DNA of 57,165 bases, from positions 1 to 57,165 of the forward strand of contig USBT01000005.1 of NCBI GenBank assembly GCA_900553025.1. The letters are read 5' to 3'. This document shows positions 7,431 through 16,734 of this stretch, piece after piece. The notes under the pieces are model-generated. The model worked only from the letters and a program-made list of their open reading frames with translations, was not told where the DNA came from and did no database searches. The position numbers and the translations under genes are program-made. The stretch's first letter is position 1; each line of letters starts with the position of its first letter. Source of the DNA: an uncultured Eubacteriales bacterium. GTDB lineage: Bacteria > Bacillota > Clostridia > Peptostreptococcales > Anaerovoracaceae.

Positions 7431-8918
7431 ATGAATAGGGTTGATATGAGGAAGACATTAAAATCATCAAGTGATTATATTATTTTGTTTTTGTATGCAG
7501 CTTGCATGTATTTGTTGTGGAAGCTATGTTTGCTTGGGGACTTGCGTTATTGGATGAGGATAATGCTGCCTTTTGCTATTCTTCTTACTGTTTTAGTGGT
7601 TATTAGATTAGTATTAAGAGCCAGAGGATATAAAGCAAGTTATTTTAAAGTTCGGATGGGCTGTTTTGTTGCTATAACTTTAATCTTTGCAGCTATGATA
7701 ATACATACAGCTATTCCGTATAATGGGGCTTTGTCTTGGAAAGTCGATGATTATTTTAATCATAAAAAAATTGAATTTACTCATAATAACATTTATGAAG
7801 ATGGGATTAATGGGGTGCTTGATGACATAGATCGAAAAATTTCCTTGCCAGATAAGCTTTACGTATCAGAGGATTTTTATATTAGCTTTAAGGAGGATGG
7901 TTCGATTACAAATGTTGAGGCGTTGATTTATGGGAAAGATGACAAGGGGCAACTGAAGGGTTATTTAATTTCTTATGATAAGAATAAGGAAAGCAAAATA
8001 AATGTATGGCTTAACGATGGCGAAGGCATTAGCGTTAGTTCAGATAAGTTATTAGAACCCTTTGTTAGGATTCTAGAAAAATCGGACGCCCATTATAAGG
8101 AGCAAGTCAAAAATTGGAATTTCGAATCGAACGATAAAGAATATGCATTTTTATACTCGGGGAAAACAAAAGTTAGTATAGGAGAAGAATTTTATATATT
8201 GGATCTTATTGAAAAAAATAGTTACGGATTGACGAAATCCGAATTATCTGAGGGAGGACAATTGAGTGGATATCAAGCCTCGCTTTTTGTACCTAACAAA
8301 AAAGAAATATCTCCTGTTAAATATCTTGTGGATTCCAAGTATGTATCACGAGAAGAACTTGAAGCTGAGCATGATAGTGGTGTGGTTAAAAATGCCAAAG
8401 ATTCGGAAAGCTGGATTGTGGATGAGGCTAATGGAACTGTGTATAGCTTCGTTTTAGACGATAAAAAGATAGGTTATAGACTTGTCGTTGTAAATGCAGC
8501 GGCTGGCTCGAGATTCTATAAACTGGATAAATCGATAGATAGCGGGCAAAGCTGGGATGTGATTAACGAAAATCCTTTTATGGATGAAGCTGGCGTAGCG
8601 GAGGGAATCGTATTCTTTTCAAATGATTTTGGATTTATTGGGATTCAAGGTGCATCTGGAGAATCCTCTCAAATTTATATGACAAAAGACGCAGGAATTA
8701 CTTTTAAACGCTTAGAAATACCGATGGACAAGGTGCCGCGCGTACCAAAGGCTGGTAAAGAAATGGGTCTGAAGCTGGATGATTACAGATATATTTCTAT
8801 GCCAAAGCTTAAATCAAGCAAGCTATACATCACCGTTACAGCGGGATATGGCGAAATTGATGGAATAGATTTTTACTCCGAAGATAATGGCGAGAGTTGG
8901 AATGTTATTACAAAATAG
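7431..8918 (+). CDS. Membrane protein with C-terminal Asp-box (BNR-like) repeats
   Basis: About 495 aa. Three predicted membrane segments lie in the first ~110 residues (around YIILFLYAACMYLL, MRIMLPFAILLTVLVVI and GCFVAITLIFAAMIIHTAI), then a large, probably extracytoplasmic domain. The C-terminal half carries three Asp-box motifs of the S-x-D-x-G-x-[ST]-[WF] type (SIDSGQSW, TKDAGITF, SEDNGESW) as in BNR/sialidase-type beta-propellers; the sialidase catalytic residues are not evident, so it is probably a binding propeller. It begins at or just after the regulator stop, so co-transcription is likely. The start is uncertain (TTG 7419, ATG 7431 or ATG 7446; none has a strong RBS). Function unknown. 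Confidence 0.6.
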   Translation: MNRVDMRKTLKSSSDYIILFLYAACMYLLWKLCLLGDLRYWMRIMLPFAILLTVLVVIRLVLRARGYKASYFKVRMGCFVAITLIFAAMIIHTAIPYNGALSWKVDDYFNHKKIEFTHNNIYEDGINGVLDDIDRKISLPDKLYVSEDFYISFKEDGSITNVEALIYGKDDKGQLKGYLISYDKNKESKINVWLNDGEGISVSSDKLLEPFVRILEKSDAHYKEQVKNWNFESNDKEYAFLYSGKTKVSIGEEFYILDLIEKNSYGLTKSELSEGGQLSGYQASLFVPNKKEISPVKYLVDSKYVSREELEAEHDSGVVKNAKDSESWIVDEANGTVYSFVLDDKKIGYRLVVVNAAAGSRFYKLDKSIDSGQSWDVINENPFMDEAGVAEGIVFFSNDFGFIGIQGASGESSQIYMTKDAGITFKRLEIPMDKVPRVPKAGKEMGLKLDDYRYISMPKLKSSKLYITVTAGYGEIDGIDFYSEDNGESWNVITK

Positions 8919-9063
8919 AAGCCTATGTCTATCACAGCCTTCGTAGCATTATCGATTTGGAAATGAATCACACAGTATAACGCCGAATCAGATTTAGTTC
9001 AGTTTACCCTCAAAAGAACCACACAATGCAAACAAAATAATTCATAACAATGCTTTGCCATCA

Positions 9064-9108
9064 AAATGCTCCTTTAAGATGATAATCTTTTAGGGGCATT
9101 TACTTTTT
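9064..9108 (+). terminator. Intrinsic terminator after the Asp-box protein gene
   Basis: AAATGCTCCTTTAAGAT (9064-9080) pairs with ATCTTTTAGGGGCATTT (9084-9101) with minor G-T wobbles, then acTTTTTT. The rest of the 8919-9362 gap holds only the sigma-54 promoter and kdd1 RBS that I can identify. Confidence 0.8.
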
Positions 9109-9273
9109 TGCAGAAAATGGGCATAAAAATGAGTTAAGTAAAGAATCTACTTCATAAAGGCTGATTTTATAAGCTTTTCAAATGGTAAACATAATTTTGA
9201 ATTGCGAAGTTCTCAAGAGCATTCGAAACTTGTTTACGGGATTATTTCAACTATCGCACATCGTAAGACGAAG

Positions 9274-9290
9274 TTGGCACAGAATTTGCT
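9274..9290 (+). promoter_or_regulatory. Sigma-54 (-24/-12) promoter of kdd1
   Basis: TTGGCACAGAATTTGCT: GG at 9276-9277 and GC at 9288-9289 with exactly 10 nt between, matching the TGGCAC-N5-TTGC consensus. Predicted start ~9301, 60 nt before the kdd1 ATG. It is the only clean -24/-12 element I found, and it lies 1.9 kb downstream of a sigma-54 activator gene. No GAACCG-N6-GTTC palindrome was found upstream of it; the enhancer site is unidentified. Confidence 0.8.
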
Positions 9291-9362
9291 TATATCAATC
9301 ACGGTATTTTGAAAAAATTACAAGCGTTTATCGTTAAATTTATAGTAAGGAAGGTATGCATT

Positions 9363-10427
9363 ATGGAAAACACTATCGAAAACAAAACAGTCAAGTATAG
9401 ACCTGGAGACCCGCTTGGGACACATAGGGTTCTAAGCCCTAAGGGAGTTCTTCCGCAACCAGCTGAGGTTCTTGATAATGATATGAAAATTTATGATAAC
9501 GAGGTTCTGATTGATGTTCACACTTTGAACATTGACTCAGCAAGCTTTACAGAAATTGAGAGAAGAGCAGAGCATGATGTAGAAAAGATAAAAGAAATTA
9601 TCATGTCAATTGTTGAAAAAACAGGAAAGCACAAAAATCCGTGGACAGGTTCAGGCGGCATGCTTATCGGAACCATTGCCGAAATAGGTCCCAATTACAA
9701 GGGCGAGCTTGAGGTTGGCGACAAAATTGCTACACTTGTTTCTTTAAGTTTGACCCCGCTTAAGATTGAAAAGATTTTAGACGTAAGACCAGATATTGAT
9801 CAGGTTGATATAGAGGGACAGGCTATTTTGTTCGAAAGTGGAATTTTCTCGATTCTTCCGGATGACCTTCCACAGAATCTTGCACTTTCTGTGCTTGATG
9901 TTGCGGGTGCACCGGCGCAGACTGCAAAAATTTGCCACCCTGGAGATACTGTTGTAATTCTCGGAGGTGGTGGAAAGTCTGGCATGCTTTGCAGCTACAT
10001 GGCAAAGAAGGAAGTCGGCGTCAACGGGCAGGTTATTTGCGTTGATGGTTTTGAGCCTTCAATTGATAGGGCTAAAAGTGTTGAAGTTGCAGACCATTAT
10101 ATAGTAGGGAACGCAACTGATGCGGTTGGGTTACACCAGAAGGTAGCCGAAATTACAAATGGTAAAATGGCAGACGTCGTTATCAATGTTGTAAATATTC
10201 CAAACACTGAGATGGCATCCATTATGCTTTGTAAAGATGGTGGCATGGTTTACTTCTTCTCCATGGCAAGCGATTTCACAAAGGCTGCTCTCGGAGCTGA
10301 AGGTGTAGGCAAAGATATAAACATGCTTGTCGGAAACGGATATACCAAAGGACATGCAAATGTGGCATTACAGGTACTTAGAGAGAACAAAAAAATCAGG
10401 GATCTGTTCAATAAATTGTATGCATAG
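9363..10427 (+). CDS. kdd: L-erythro-3,5-diaminohexanoate dehydrogenase, copy 1
   Basis: A 354-aa NAD(P)-dependent enzyme of lysine fermentation: oxidative deamination of (3S,5S)-3,5-diaminohexanoate to 5-amino-3-oxohexanoate plus ammonia. Family hallmarks: THRVLSPKGVLPQPA (20-34), NIDSASFTEIE (56-66), KNPWTGSGGMLIG (91-103), Rossmann loop GGGGKSG (201-207) and GNGYTKGHA near the C-terminus. ATG 9363 is chosen over an upstream in-frame ATT-flanked extension because taaggaagg lies 8 nt before it and homology starts there. It is a single-gene unit behind a sigma-54 promoter, followed by a terminator. It is closely related to kdd2 at 16880, an unusual duplication within one cluster. Confidence 0.93.
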   Translation: MENTIENKTVKYRPGDPLGTHRVLSPKGVLPQPAEVLDNDMKIYDNEVLIDVHTLNIDSASFTEIERRAEHDVEKIKEIIMSIVEKTGKHKNPWTGSGGMLIGTIAEIGPNYKGELEVGDKIATLVSLSLTPLKIEKILDVRPDIDQVDIEGQAILFESGIFSILPDDLPQNLALSVLDVAGAPAQTAKICHPGDTVVILGGGGKSGMLCSYMAKKEVGVNGQVICVDGFEPSIDRAKSVEVADHYIVGNATDAVGLHQKVAEITNGKMADVVINVVNIPNTEMASIMLCKDGGMVYFFSMASDFTKAALGAEGVGKDINMLVGNGYTKGHANVALQVLRENKKIRDLFNKLYA

Positions 10428-10487
10428 CGTTCAACACTGAAAAGGAAAATTAACTGAAATAAAAATACTATTTTAAATATTACCTCC

Positions 10488-10529
10488 AACCCTTGCGATT
10501 ATACGTCTAATTGCGGGGGTTTATTTTTA
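10488..10529 (+). terminator. Intrinsic terminator after kdd1
   Basis: AACCCTTGCGATTA (10488-10501) pairs with TAATTGCGGGGGTT (10508-10521) through G-U wobbles, then TATTTTTATTT. The remaining 10530-10812 is very AT-rich with nothing else recognised. Confidence 0.7.
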
Positions 10530-10812
10530 TTTGCTTGAAAATAACTCAAATATAATGACACAATAGAATCGGGAGCGGACATATAATGCTGCGCTGCACT
10601 TAATTTTATACACAAAATTATAAAAATATACTTTAATGTTAAAGCAACTGTTTTGTGCAAAACATCTAAAAATAAAACAAAAAACGTATTTTGTTGTATA
10701 ACACTACAAATTTGTAACATTGTTAATACGAAAAACAAAAAATAGAACATTATTTTACTGTATCAACAAATTAAAGTGAAAACGCAACAACACTTTTTTT
10801 AGTGAAACTATA

Positions 10813-10841
10813 TTGTTTTTATTCGTCTTTTGATGTATAAT
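10813..10841 (+). promoter_or_regulatory. Predicted sigma-A promoter of the opp operon
   Basis: TTGTTT (10813-10818), 17-bp spacer, TATAAT (10836-10841), ~50 nt before the oppB start. Confidence 0.5.
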
Positions 10842-10897
10842 GAGATAAATCGTTTTTCGATTGTAAAGAAATTTAACATATGTCAGGAGTTTTCTAA

Positions 10898-11836
10898 ATG
10901 GGTAAATACGTTATCAAACGTGTAGCGCAGGCTGTGATTGTACTACTTTTGGTTGCAGCTCTGACCTTTGTTTTGATGAACTTGGTTCCTGGCGGTCCGT
11001 TCCTCGGAGAGAAAGCAAAGTCTCCAGAGGTTATAGCCGCTCTTAATGCTAAGTATGGTCTTGATAAGCCGCTACATATTCAATTCAAAAATTATATTGT
11101 GAAATTTGTTCAGGGAGATTTCGGAGTTTCTCTTAAGATGCAGAAGAATAGACCCGTGAGTGAAATAATTGCGGAGCTATTTCCAACTTCGGCAAAGATT
11201 GGTCTTATCTCACTTCTTTTTGCAATAATTACCGGTATACCTATGGGCTGTCTCGCCGCCTATTATAGAGGAGGTAAAGTGGACAGCATACTCAGGGTTA
11301 TAATGACTTTGGGTATTTCGGTGCCTGGATTTGTTATTGCTACCCTCATGCTTATACTTTTTGGTGTAAATCTCGGATGGTTACCTACGATTGGACTTAA
11401 TGAACCTGCCAGCTACATTATGCCATGTTTTACCATGTCATTTTATCCTATGTGTTATCTTGGCAGGCTTTCAAGATCGAGCATGCTAGATGCGATTAAC
11501 CAAGATTACATCAGAACTGCAAGGGCCAAGGGAGTTAAGTCGAGCAAGGTGATATTTAAGCATGCACTTAGAAATGCCTTTATTCCTATCTTGACATACC
11601 TTGGACCGCTGACTGCATTTATTTTGACTGGAAGCTTTGTCGTTGAGAGCGTATTCAGCATACCTGGAGTTGGCAGGTACTTCATTCAGAGTATACTAAA
11701 TAGAGATTACCCTATAATAATGGCAACCACGATATTCTTGGCTGCACTAGTTATAATAATGAATTTGATTGTTGATCTTCTCTACAAATTTGTAGACCCT
11801 AGGATTGATATCACTAAGGGAGGTGGAGAAGCATGA
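10898..11836 (+). CDS. oppB: Oligopeptide ABC transporter permease OppB
   Basis: A 312-aa inner-membrane permease with six membrane segments. It has the classical N-terminus (YVIKRVAQAVIVLLLVAALTF) followed by the MNLVPGGPF loop, and the EAA cytoplasmic loop RTARAKGVKSSKVIFKHALRNAFIPI (~residues 205-230) that docks on the ATPases. It pairs with OppC to form the peptide channel. First gene of oppBCDF-oppA; its stop overlaps oppC by 4 bp. Position inside the lysine-fermentation cluster suggests it supplies lysine-containing peptides. The peptide class cannot be read from sequence. Confidence 0.93.
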   Translation: MGKYVIKRVAQAVIVLLLVAALTFVLMNLVPGGPFLGEKAKSPEVIAALNAKYGLDKPLHIQFKNYIVKFVQGDFGVSLKMQKNRPVSEIIAELFPTSAKIGLISLLFAIITGIPMGCLAAYYRGGKVDSILRVIMTLGISVPGFVIATLMLILFGVNLGWLPTIGLNEPASYIMPCFTMSFYPMCYLGRLSRSSMLDAINQDYIRTARAKGVKSSKVIFKHALRNAFIPILTYLGPLTAFILTGSFVVESVFSIPGVGRYFIQSILNRDYPIIMATTIFLAALVIIMNLIVDLLYKFVDPRIDITKGGGEA

Positions 11837-12900
11837 TTAAAGAACAAGATAAATTCCTAAGCCCGAAGATGTTTTCTTTGCAGCCGGATTTAAACAAGTT
11901 GCCGGACACGGAAATTGTATTCGAGCCTAACGATTTCAAGCCGGCGTCAGATGATAAGAAGGAGAATTTCATAGAAAAAGCTGAAAGCGTGTCATACTGG
12001 GCAGATGCTTGGAGGAGATTGAAACACAACAAAGTAGCGATGATATCGCTTGGTATAATAATTGTGATATTTCTATTCTCATTTATTGGGCCTTTGTTTA
12101 CGAGCGTTGACTATTCAACACAAGTAAGACATGCAGATAGTATTAACCTCGCACCTTCTTTTGAGCACCCTTTTGGTACAGATAAATTTGGAAGAGATTT
12201 ATTTGTGCGTGCTATGTACGGCGGACGAGTTTCGCTAACAGTAGGAGTCTGTGCTAGCTTGATTGTTCTTATCATCGGAACACTCTACGGCTCAATTTCA
12301 GCATATTTTGGCGGAAAAGTAGATAACATCATGATGAGAATTTTGGATTTGATATATTCTGTACCGGATGTTCTTGTTGTATTGCTTTTATCTGTAACTA
12401 TCAAAATACCTCTGCAAAATTGGGTTAATACAAGCGAATCGGCGTTTGCTGCAAAGGTTGGTGTTCTAGGAGCACCACTCATATCGATATTTATAGCCTT
12501 TGGACTTCTTTACTGGGTTTCTATGGCTAGAATAATAAGGGGACAAATCCTAATGCTCAAGCAACAGGAATATGTAACTGCAGCAAGAGCTCTAGGAGGA
12601 GGCGGTAAGAGAATAATTAAAAGGCACCTCTTACCAAACTGTGTTGGACAAATTATTGTAATGACGGCACTTCAGATTCCATCAGCAATCTTCCTTGAAT
12701 CTTTTCTGTCTTTCTTAGGAATAGGTGTTTCTGCTCCAATGCCAAGTCTTGGCGCTATGGCAGCAGAGGCCTTGGCGGGGATATATTCTTATCCTGAGAG
12801 GCTTATAATACCTTCCATTATATTAAGCTTGATGATTTTAAGTCTTAACTTATTTGGGGATGGACTTAGAGATGCTTTTGATCCAAGGCTTAGAAAGTAA
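11833..12900 (+). CDS. oppC: Oligopeptide ABC transporter permease OppC
   Basis: A 355-aa permease, longer than many OppC proteins because of a ~70-residue charged N-terminal region before the first membrane helix (NKVAMISLGIIIVIFLFSFIGP). HPFGTDKFGRDLFVRAMYGGRVSLTVG is the OppC signature after TM1. The EAA loop AARALGGGGKRIIKRHLLPNCVGQI contacts the ATPases; the LESFLSFLGIGVSAPMPSLG segment is also typical. Overlaps oppB by 4 bp (ATGA junction) and is followed after 11 bp by oppD. Confidence 0.93.
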   Translation: MIKEQDKFLSPKMFSLQPDLNKLPDTEIVFEPNDFKPASDDKKENFIEKAESVSYWADAWRRLKHNKVAMISLGIIIVIFLFSFIGPLFTSVDYSTQVRHADSINLAPSFEHPFGTDKFGRDLFVRAMYGGRVSLTVGVCASLIVLIIGTLYGSISAYFGGKVDNIMMRILDLIYSVPDVLVVLLLSVTIKIPLQNWVNTSESAFAAKVGVLGAPLISIFIAFGLLYWVSMARIIRGQILMLKQQEYVTAARALGGGGKRIIKRHLLPNCVGQIIVMTALQIPSAIFLESFLSFLGIGVSAPMPSLGAMAAEALAGIYSYPERLIIPSIILSLMILSLNLFGDGLRDAFDPRLRK

Positions 12901-12911
12901 GGAGGTTTGGG

Positions 12912-13898
12912 ATGGATAAATTATTAGAAGTCAAAGACCTCAAGGTTTCATTCTTCACTCATGCGGGTGAAGTTAAAGCTGTTGGGGGAATAAATTACGA
13001 AATTAATCACGGCGAAATAATGGGGATTGTTGGAGAGTCAGGCTCGGGAAAGAGCGTAGAAGCCTACACGATTATCGGGTTGCTCCAAAGCCCAGGCAAG
13101 GTTGTCGGCGGAGAAATATTATTTGAGGGCGAGAATGTTTTGGAATATTCTCCTGAACAGATGGAAGAGTTCCGAGGCAATAAAGTAAGTATGATCTTCC
13201 AAAATCCGATGACATGCTTAAATCCGGTTTACACTATAGGGAATCAGCTTTCTGAAGCTCTTTTGTGCCATGAGAAAATGGAAAAAAAGGACGCTTGGGA
13301 AAAGTCAATTGAGATGCTTAAGCTCGTAGGAATTAACAATCCAGAGAAGCGTATGAAGCAGTATCCGCATGAACTGTCAGGGGGAATGCGACAGAGAGTC
13401 ATGATTGCGATGGGTTTAATATGTGATCCTATGCTTTTGATTGCTGACGAACCTACGACAGCTCTAGACGTGACTATTCAGGCACAGATACTTGAACTCA
13501 TCAAGAAGCTTCAAGCGGAGAGGAAGATGTCAGTAATATTTATTACTCATAACCTCGGAGTAGTGGCTGAGGTCTGTGACAAGGTATCTGTAATGTATGC
13601 TGGCAAAATAGTGGAGCAGGGCAGCGTGGATGATATTTTCTACAATCCTTCGCATCCGTATACGCTTGGACTCATGCGTTCTATGCCTAGGGTTGATGCT
13701 GAAGAATATGAAAGACTAATCCCTATTGAAGGCAATCCTGTGGATATGCTTAACCCTCCAGAAGGATGTGGATTCGGAGCTAGATGTGAATATTGCATGA
13801 ACATATGTCTTAGAAAAGAACCGCCTACTATAGATTTAGGGAATGGGCATAGATCAAGCTGCTGGCTTCTTGCCTCTAAACTGAAAGAGGAGGCATAA
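12912..13898 (+). CDS. oppD: Oligopeptide ABC transporter ATPase OppD
   Basis: A 328-aa cytoplasmic ATPase. Walker A GESGSGKS (~41-48), Q-loop MIFQNPMTCLNPV, signature LSGGMRQR (~156-163), Walker B LLIADEPTTALD, switch histidine in FITHNLG. The C-terminal oligopeptide/dipeptide transporter domain has the CGFGARCEYCMNIC cysteines seen in Opp/Dpp ATPases that may carry an Fe-S or metal site. RBS aaggaggtttgg. Works with OppF to energise peptide uptake. Confidence 0.94.
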   Translation: MDKLLEVKDLKVSFFTHAGEVKAVGGINYEINHGEIMGIVGESGSGKSVEAYTIIGLLQSPGKVVGGEILFEGENVLEYSPEQMEEFRGNKVSMIFQNPMTCLNPVYTIGNQLSEALLCHEKMEKKDAWEKSIEMLKLVGINNPEKRMKQYPHELSGGMRQRVMIAMGLICDPMLLIADEPTTALDVTIQAQILELIKKLQAERKMSVIFITHNLGVVAEVCDKVSVMYAGKIVEQGSVDDIFYNPSHPYTLGLMRSMPRVDAEEYERLIPIEGNPVDMLNPPEGCGFGARCEYCMNICLRKEPPTIDLGNGHRSSCWLLASKLKEEA

Positions 13899-13902
13899 AG
13901 AT

Positions 13903-14907
13903 ATGGAAAACAATCAAATGACTAGAGAAAAAGGAAGCAATTTAATACAGATTAAGAATCTAAAAAAACATTTTAAAATAAGCGGCGGTCTGAAAGGCCC
14001 TAAGACTGTGTATGCTGTTGACGGAGTAACCTTTGATATTAAGAGGGGCGAAACGTTTGGGCTTGTCGGAGAATCTGGATGTGGCAAGACTACCCTTGGG
14101 AGAACTCTTTTGCGTTTGTACGAGCCTACAGCAGGTACAGTAACATACAACGGTGAGATGATTTTCGACGAAAATGACAAGAAAAATAATCCCAAAATGT
14201 TGCCGTATAGAAGAAAGATGCAGATAATATTTCAGGACCCGTCAGCTTCTCTTGACCCTAGGATGACAGTTGGTGAAATTATCGGGGAAGCGCTTGATAT
14301 TCACAAGCTACATCAGGGCAAGGATAGAGCTGAGAGAATAAATCAATTACTCGAAAGAGTAGGACTTAACAGCGAGCACTCTAACAGATATCCGCATGAA
14401 TTTTCGGGCGGTCAGCAGCAAAGAATTGGAATTGCAAGAGCACTAGCTGTTGAACCTGAATTTATTGTATGCGATGAACCTATATCAGCGCTTGATGTTT
14501 CGATTCAATCTCAGGTTGTTAATATGCTTGAGGATATGCAGGATGAGCTAGGTCTGACATATCTTTTCATAGCGCATGACTTATCTGTTGTAAGACACAT
14601 ATCAGATAGAATTGGTGTTATGTACCTAGGCAATATGGTTGAACTTGGAAATGGCAGAGAGATGTATGCGGACCCAATTCATCCATATACGAAGACTCTT
14701 TTGTCAGCGGTTCCTATTCCAGATCCAAAGGCTAACCGAGAAAAGAAAAGAATAATTCTCGAAGGGGAGATTCCAAGTCCTATGAATCCACCGAAGGGTT
14801 GTAAGTTCCATACAAGGTGTCCATTTGCCACGGATGTATGCAAACAAGAGGTCCCTGAGTGGAGAGAGATTAAAGAGGGGCACTTTGTTGCCTGTCATAA
14901 TGTTTAG
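13903..14907 (+). CDS. oppF: Oligopeptide ABC transporter ATPase OppF
   Basis: A 334-aa second ATPase of the Opp system. Walker A GESGCGKT (~58-65), Q-loop IIFQDPSASLDPRM, signature FSGGQQQR (~167-174), Walker B FIVCDEPISALD, FIAHDLSVV switch region. The C-terminal GCKFHTRCPFATDVC cysteine cluster matches the family. It starts 4 bp after oppD and is the last ATPase gene before the binding-protein gene oppA, 62 bp downstream. Confidence 0.94.
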   Translation: MENNQMTREKGSNLIQIKNLKKHFKISGGLKGPKTVYAVDGVTFDIKRGETFGLVGESGCGKTTLGRTLLRLYEPTAGTVTYNGEMIFDENDKKNNPKMLPYRRKMQIIFQDPSASLDPRMTVGEIIGEALDIHKLHQGKDRAERINQLLERVGLNSEHSNRYPHEFSGGQQQRIGIARALAVEPEFIVCDEPISALDVSIQSQVVNMLEDMQDELGLTYLFIAHDLSVVRHISDRIGVMYLGNMVELGNGREMYADPIHPYTKTLLSAVPIPDPKANREKKRIILEGEIPSPMNPPKGCKFHTRCPFATDVCKQEVPEWREIKEGHFVACHNV

Positions 14908-14969
14908 TTAGCTTATGAGTGAAATATACTCATAGTTATAGAGAGAATTCATAAAAAGGAGGAATATTT

Positions 14970-16598
14970 ATGAAGAAGGCATTATTAACTGCTCTTGCGC
15001 TGTGCATGATTTTTGTATTTACAGCGTGCGGAAACAGTGGCTCCGGTGATGTAAAAGAAGACGGCGTTATGGATGTTTGTATAGCATCAGAGCCAGATTC
15101 AATTGACCCTGCACTAAGCACGTCATTAGACGGAGGCACAATGAACCTTCATACTTTTGAAGGACTTGTAAAATGGGCACCTGACAAAGGTGGCAAAGCT
15201 AAGCTAGTGCCTGGAATGGCAGAGAAATGGGATGTTTCAGATGACAAATTAGAGTGGACATTCCACCTGAGAAAGGATCTTAAGTGGAGCGACGGTTCTC
15301 CTCTTACAGCAAAAGACTTTGTTTACTCATGGAACAGACTTGTAAATCCTGACACTGGTGCAGATTACGAGTACATGCTCGACATGGTAGCCGGTTATGA
15401 CAGCGAGGATAAAAAGCTTGAAATCGAAGCTGTTGATGATCAGACATTCAAGGTAAAGTTAGCTAAGCTTACACCATACTTTGAAGAAATCTGTGCATTC
15501 CCTGCAACAGCACCTGTAAAGCAGGAAATCATAGAAGATTCTGAGATTAAGGATTGGACAAGCAAGCCTGATACATATGTTTCAAACGGTCCTTTCAAGA
15601 TGACTGAAAGAAAGAGAAACTCAAAGATTGTAATGGAACCTAATGAGAACTATTACGATGCAAAAAAAGTAGAAACTAAGAAGTTGGTTTTCCGCTTGAT
15701 GGATGATACTAACGCAATGTATGCTGCATATAAGTCTGGAGAACTAGACTTTATAAATCAGGTTCCGCCAGATGAAACAAAAGCACTATTGAAGGATAAA
15801 ACACTTAAGGTTAATCCTCAGATAGGAACATACTTTGTATGCTTCAACACTCAGAAAGCACCTTTCGATAACCCTAAGGTAAGAGAGGCATTCTCTTTAG
15901 TAATTGACAGAAACTTCATCGTTGATGATGTAACTGGAAAGGGCGAAACACCTGCAACAGGATTTGTACCTTCAGGAATAAATGATGCTAAGGGTGTAGA
16001 TGGAGATGACTTCAGAAAAGTTGGTGGAGATCTCTACAAAATAGAAAAAGACGATTACGAAGCAAATTGCAAGAAAGCAAAGAAGCTAATGGAAGAAGCT
16101 GGCTATCCTGACGGAAAAGGTTTCCCTTCAGTAGATTATCTCTACAACACAGAGGGTACTCACAAGGCAATAGCCGAAGCACTTCAGAATATGTGGCAGG
16201 ATAAGCTAGGTGTAACTGTGAACCTTCAGAACCAAGAATGGAATGTGTTCCTAAAAGACAGGAAAGAGGGTAACTACTCTATCGCAAGACATGGCTGGGT
16301 TGCAGACTACAACGATCCTATGACTTTCATCGACATGTTTATGACTGGCGGTGGAAACAACGATGCTCAGTATGAGAATCCTGCATATGATGCACTTGTA
16401 AAGGCTGCTAAGGCAGAGCAAGATACATCTAAGAGAATGCAGCTTATGCATGATGCTGAGAAGATTTTGATTAGTGACGACAATGTTGTTGCTCCATTAT
16501 ACTTCTATACAAGCCCATACATGATGCATGATGGACTTAAGGGTCTTTACTATACTCCACTTGGATATTTCTTCTTTGGAAATATGACAGGAATGTAG
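14970..16598 (+). CDS. oppA: Oligopeptide-binding lipoprotein OppA
   Basis: A 542-aa solute-binding protein (SBP family 5). Lipoprotein signal: basic MKK start, hydrophobic core, lipobox F-T-A-C with lipidated Cys20. Then the SBP_bac_5 body with IASEPDSIDPALSTS, WTFHLRKDLKWSDGSPLTAKDFVYSW (family signature, ~residues 90-115), and NPKVREAFSLVIDRNFIV. Captures peptides outside the membrane for OppBCDF. RBS aaaggaggaat. Very clean acidic/lysine-rich composition and optimised codons suggest high expression. A terminator follows. Confidence 0.94.
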   Translation: MKKALLTALALCMIFVFTACGNSGSGDVKEDGVMDVCIASEPDSIDPALSTSLDGGTMNLHTFEGLVKWAPDKGGKAKLVPGMAEKWDVSDDKLEWTFHLRKDLKWSDGSPLTAKDFVYSWNRLVNPDTGADYEYMLDMVAGYDSEDKKLEIEAVDDQTFKVKLAKLTPYFEEICAFPATAPVKQEIIEDSEIKDWTSKPDTYVSNGPFKMTERKRNSKIVMEPNENYYDAKKVETKKLVFRLMDDTNAMYAAYKSGELDFINQVPPDETKALLKDKTLKVNPQIGTYFVCFNTQKAPFDNPKVREAFSLVIDRNFIVDDVTGKGETPATGFVPSGINDAKGVDGDDFRKVGGDLYKIEKDDYEANCKKAKKLMEEAGYPDGKGFPSVDYLYNTEGTHKAIAEALQNMWQDKLGVTVNLQNQEWNVFLKDRKEGNYSIARHGWVADYNDPMTFIDMFMTGGGNNDAQYENPAYDALVKAAKAEQDTSKRMQLMHDAEKILISDDNVVAPLYFYTSPYMMHDGLKGLYYTPLGYFFFGNMTGM

Positions 16599-16649
16599 TA
16601 GATAGAACAAAATAAAAAAGGTTTTTCTTAATCCATTTAGAAAACATAA

Positions 16650-16692
16650 AAATAGCAAGCTGTCGGGTACTCCCTGGCGGCTTGCTATTTTG
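16650..16692 (+). terminator. Intrinsic terminator after oppA
   Basis: AAATAGCAAGC (16650-16660) pairs with GCTTGCTATTT (16680-16690), partly paired GC-rich interior, then TTG-T. Confidence 0.8.
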
Positions 16693-16734
16693 TAGAACTA
16701 TTTTGTTGGTGTAACTTTAGTTATTTTAGCACCT

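Noticed and set aside
8919..9270. A GAACCG palindrome upstream of kdd1
   Set aside because: GAACCACACAATGCAA near 9019 shares only one half-site; the second half GTTC is missing.
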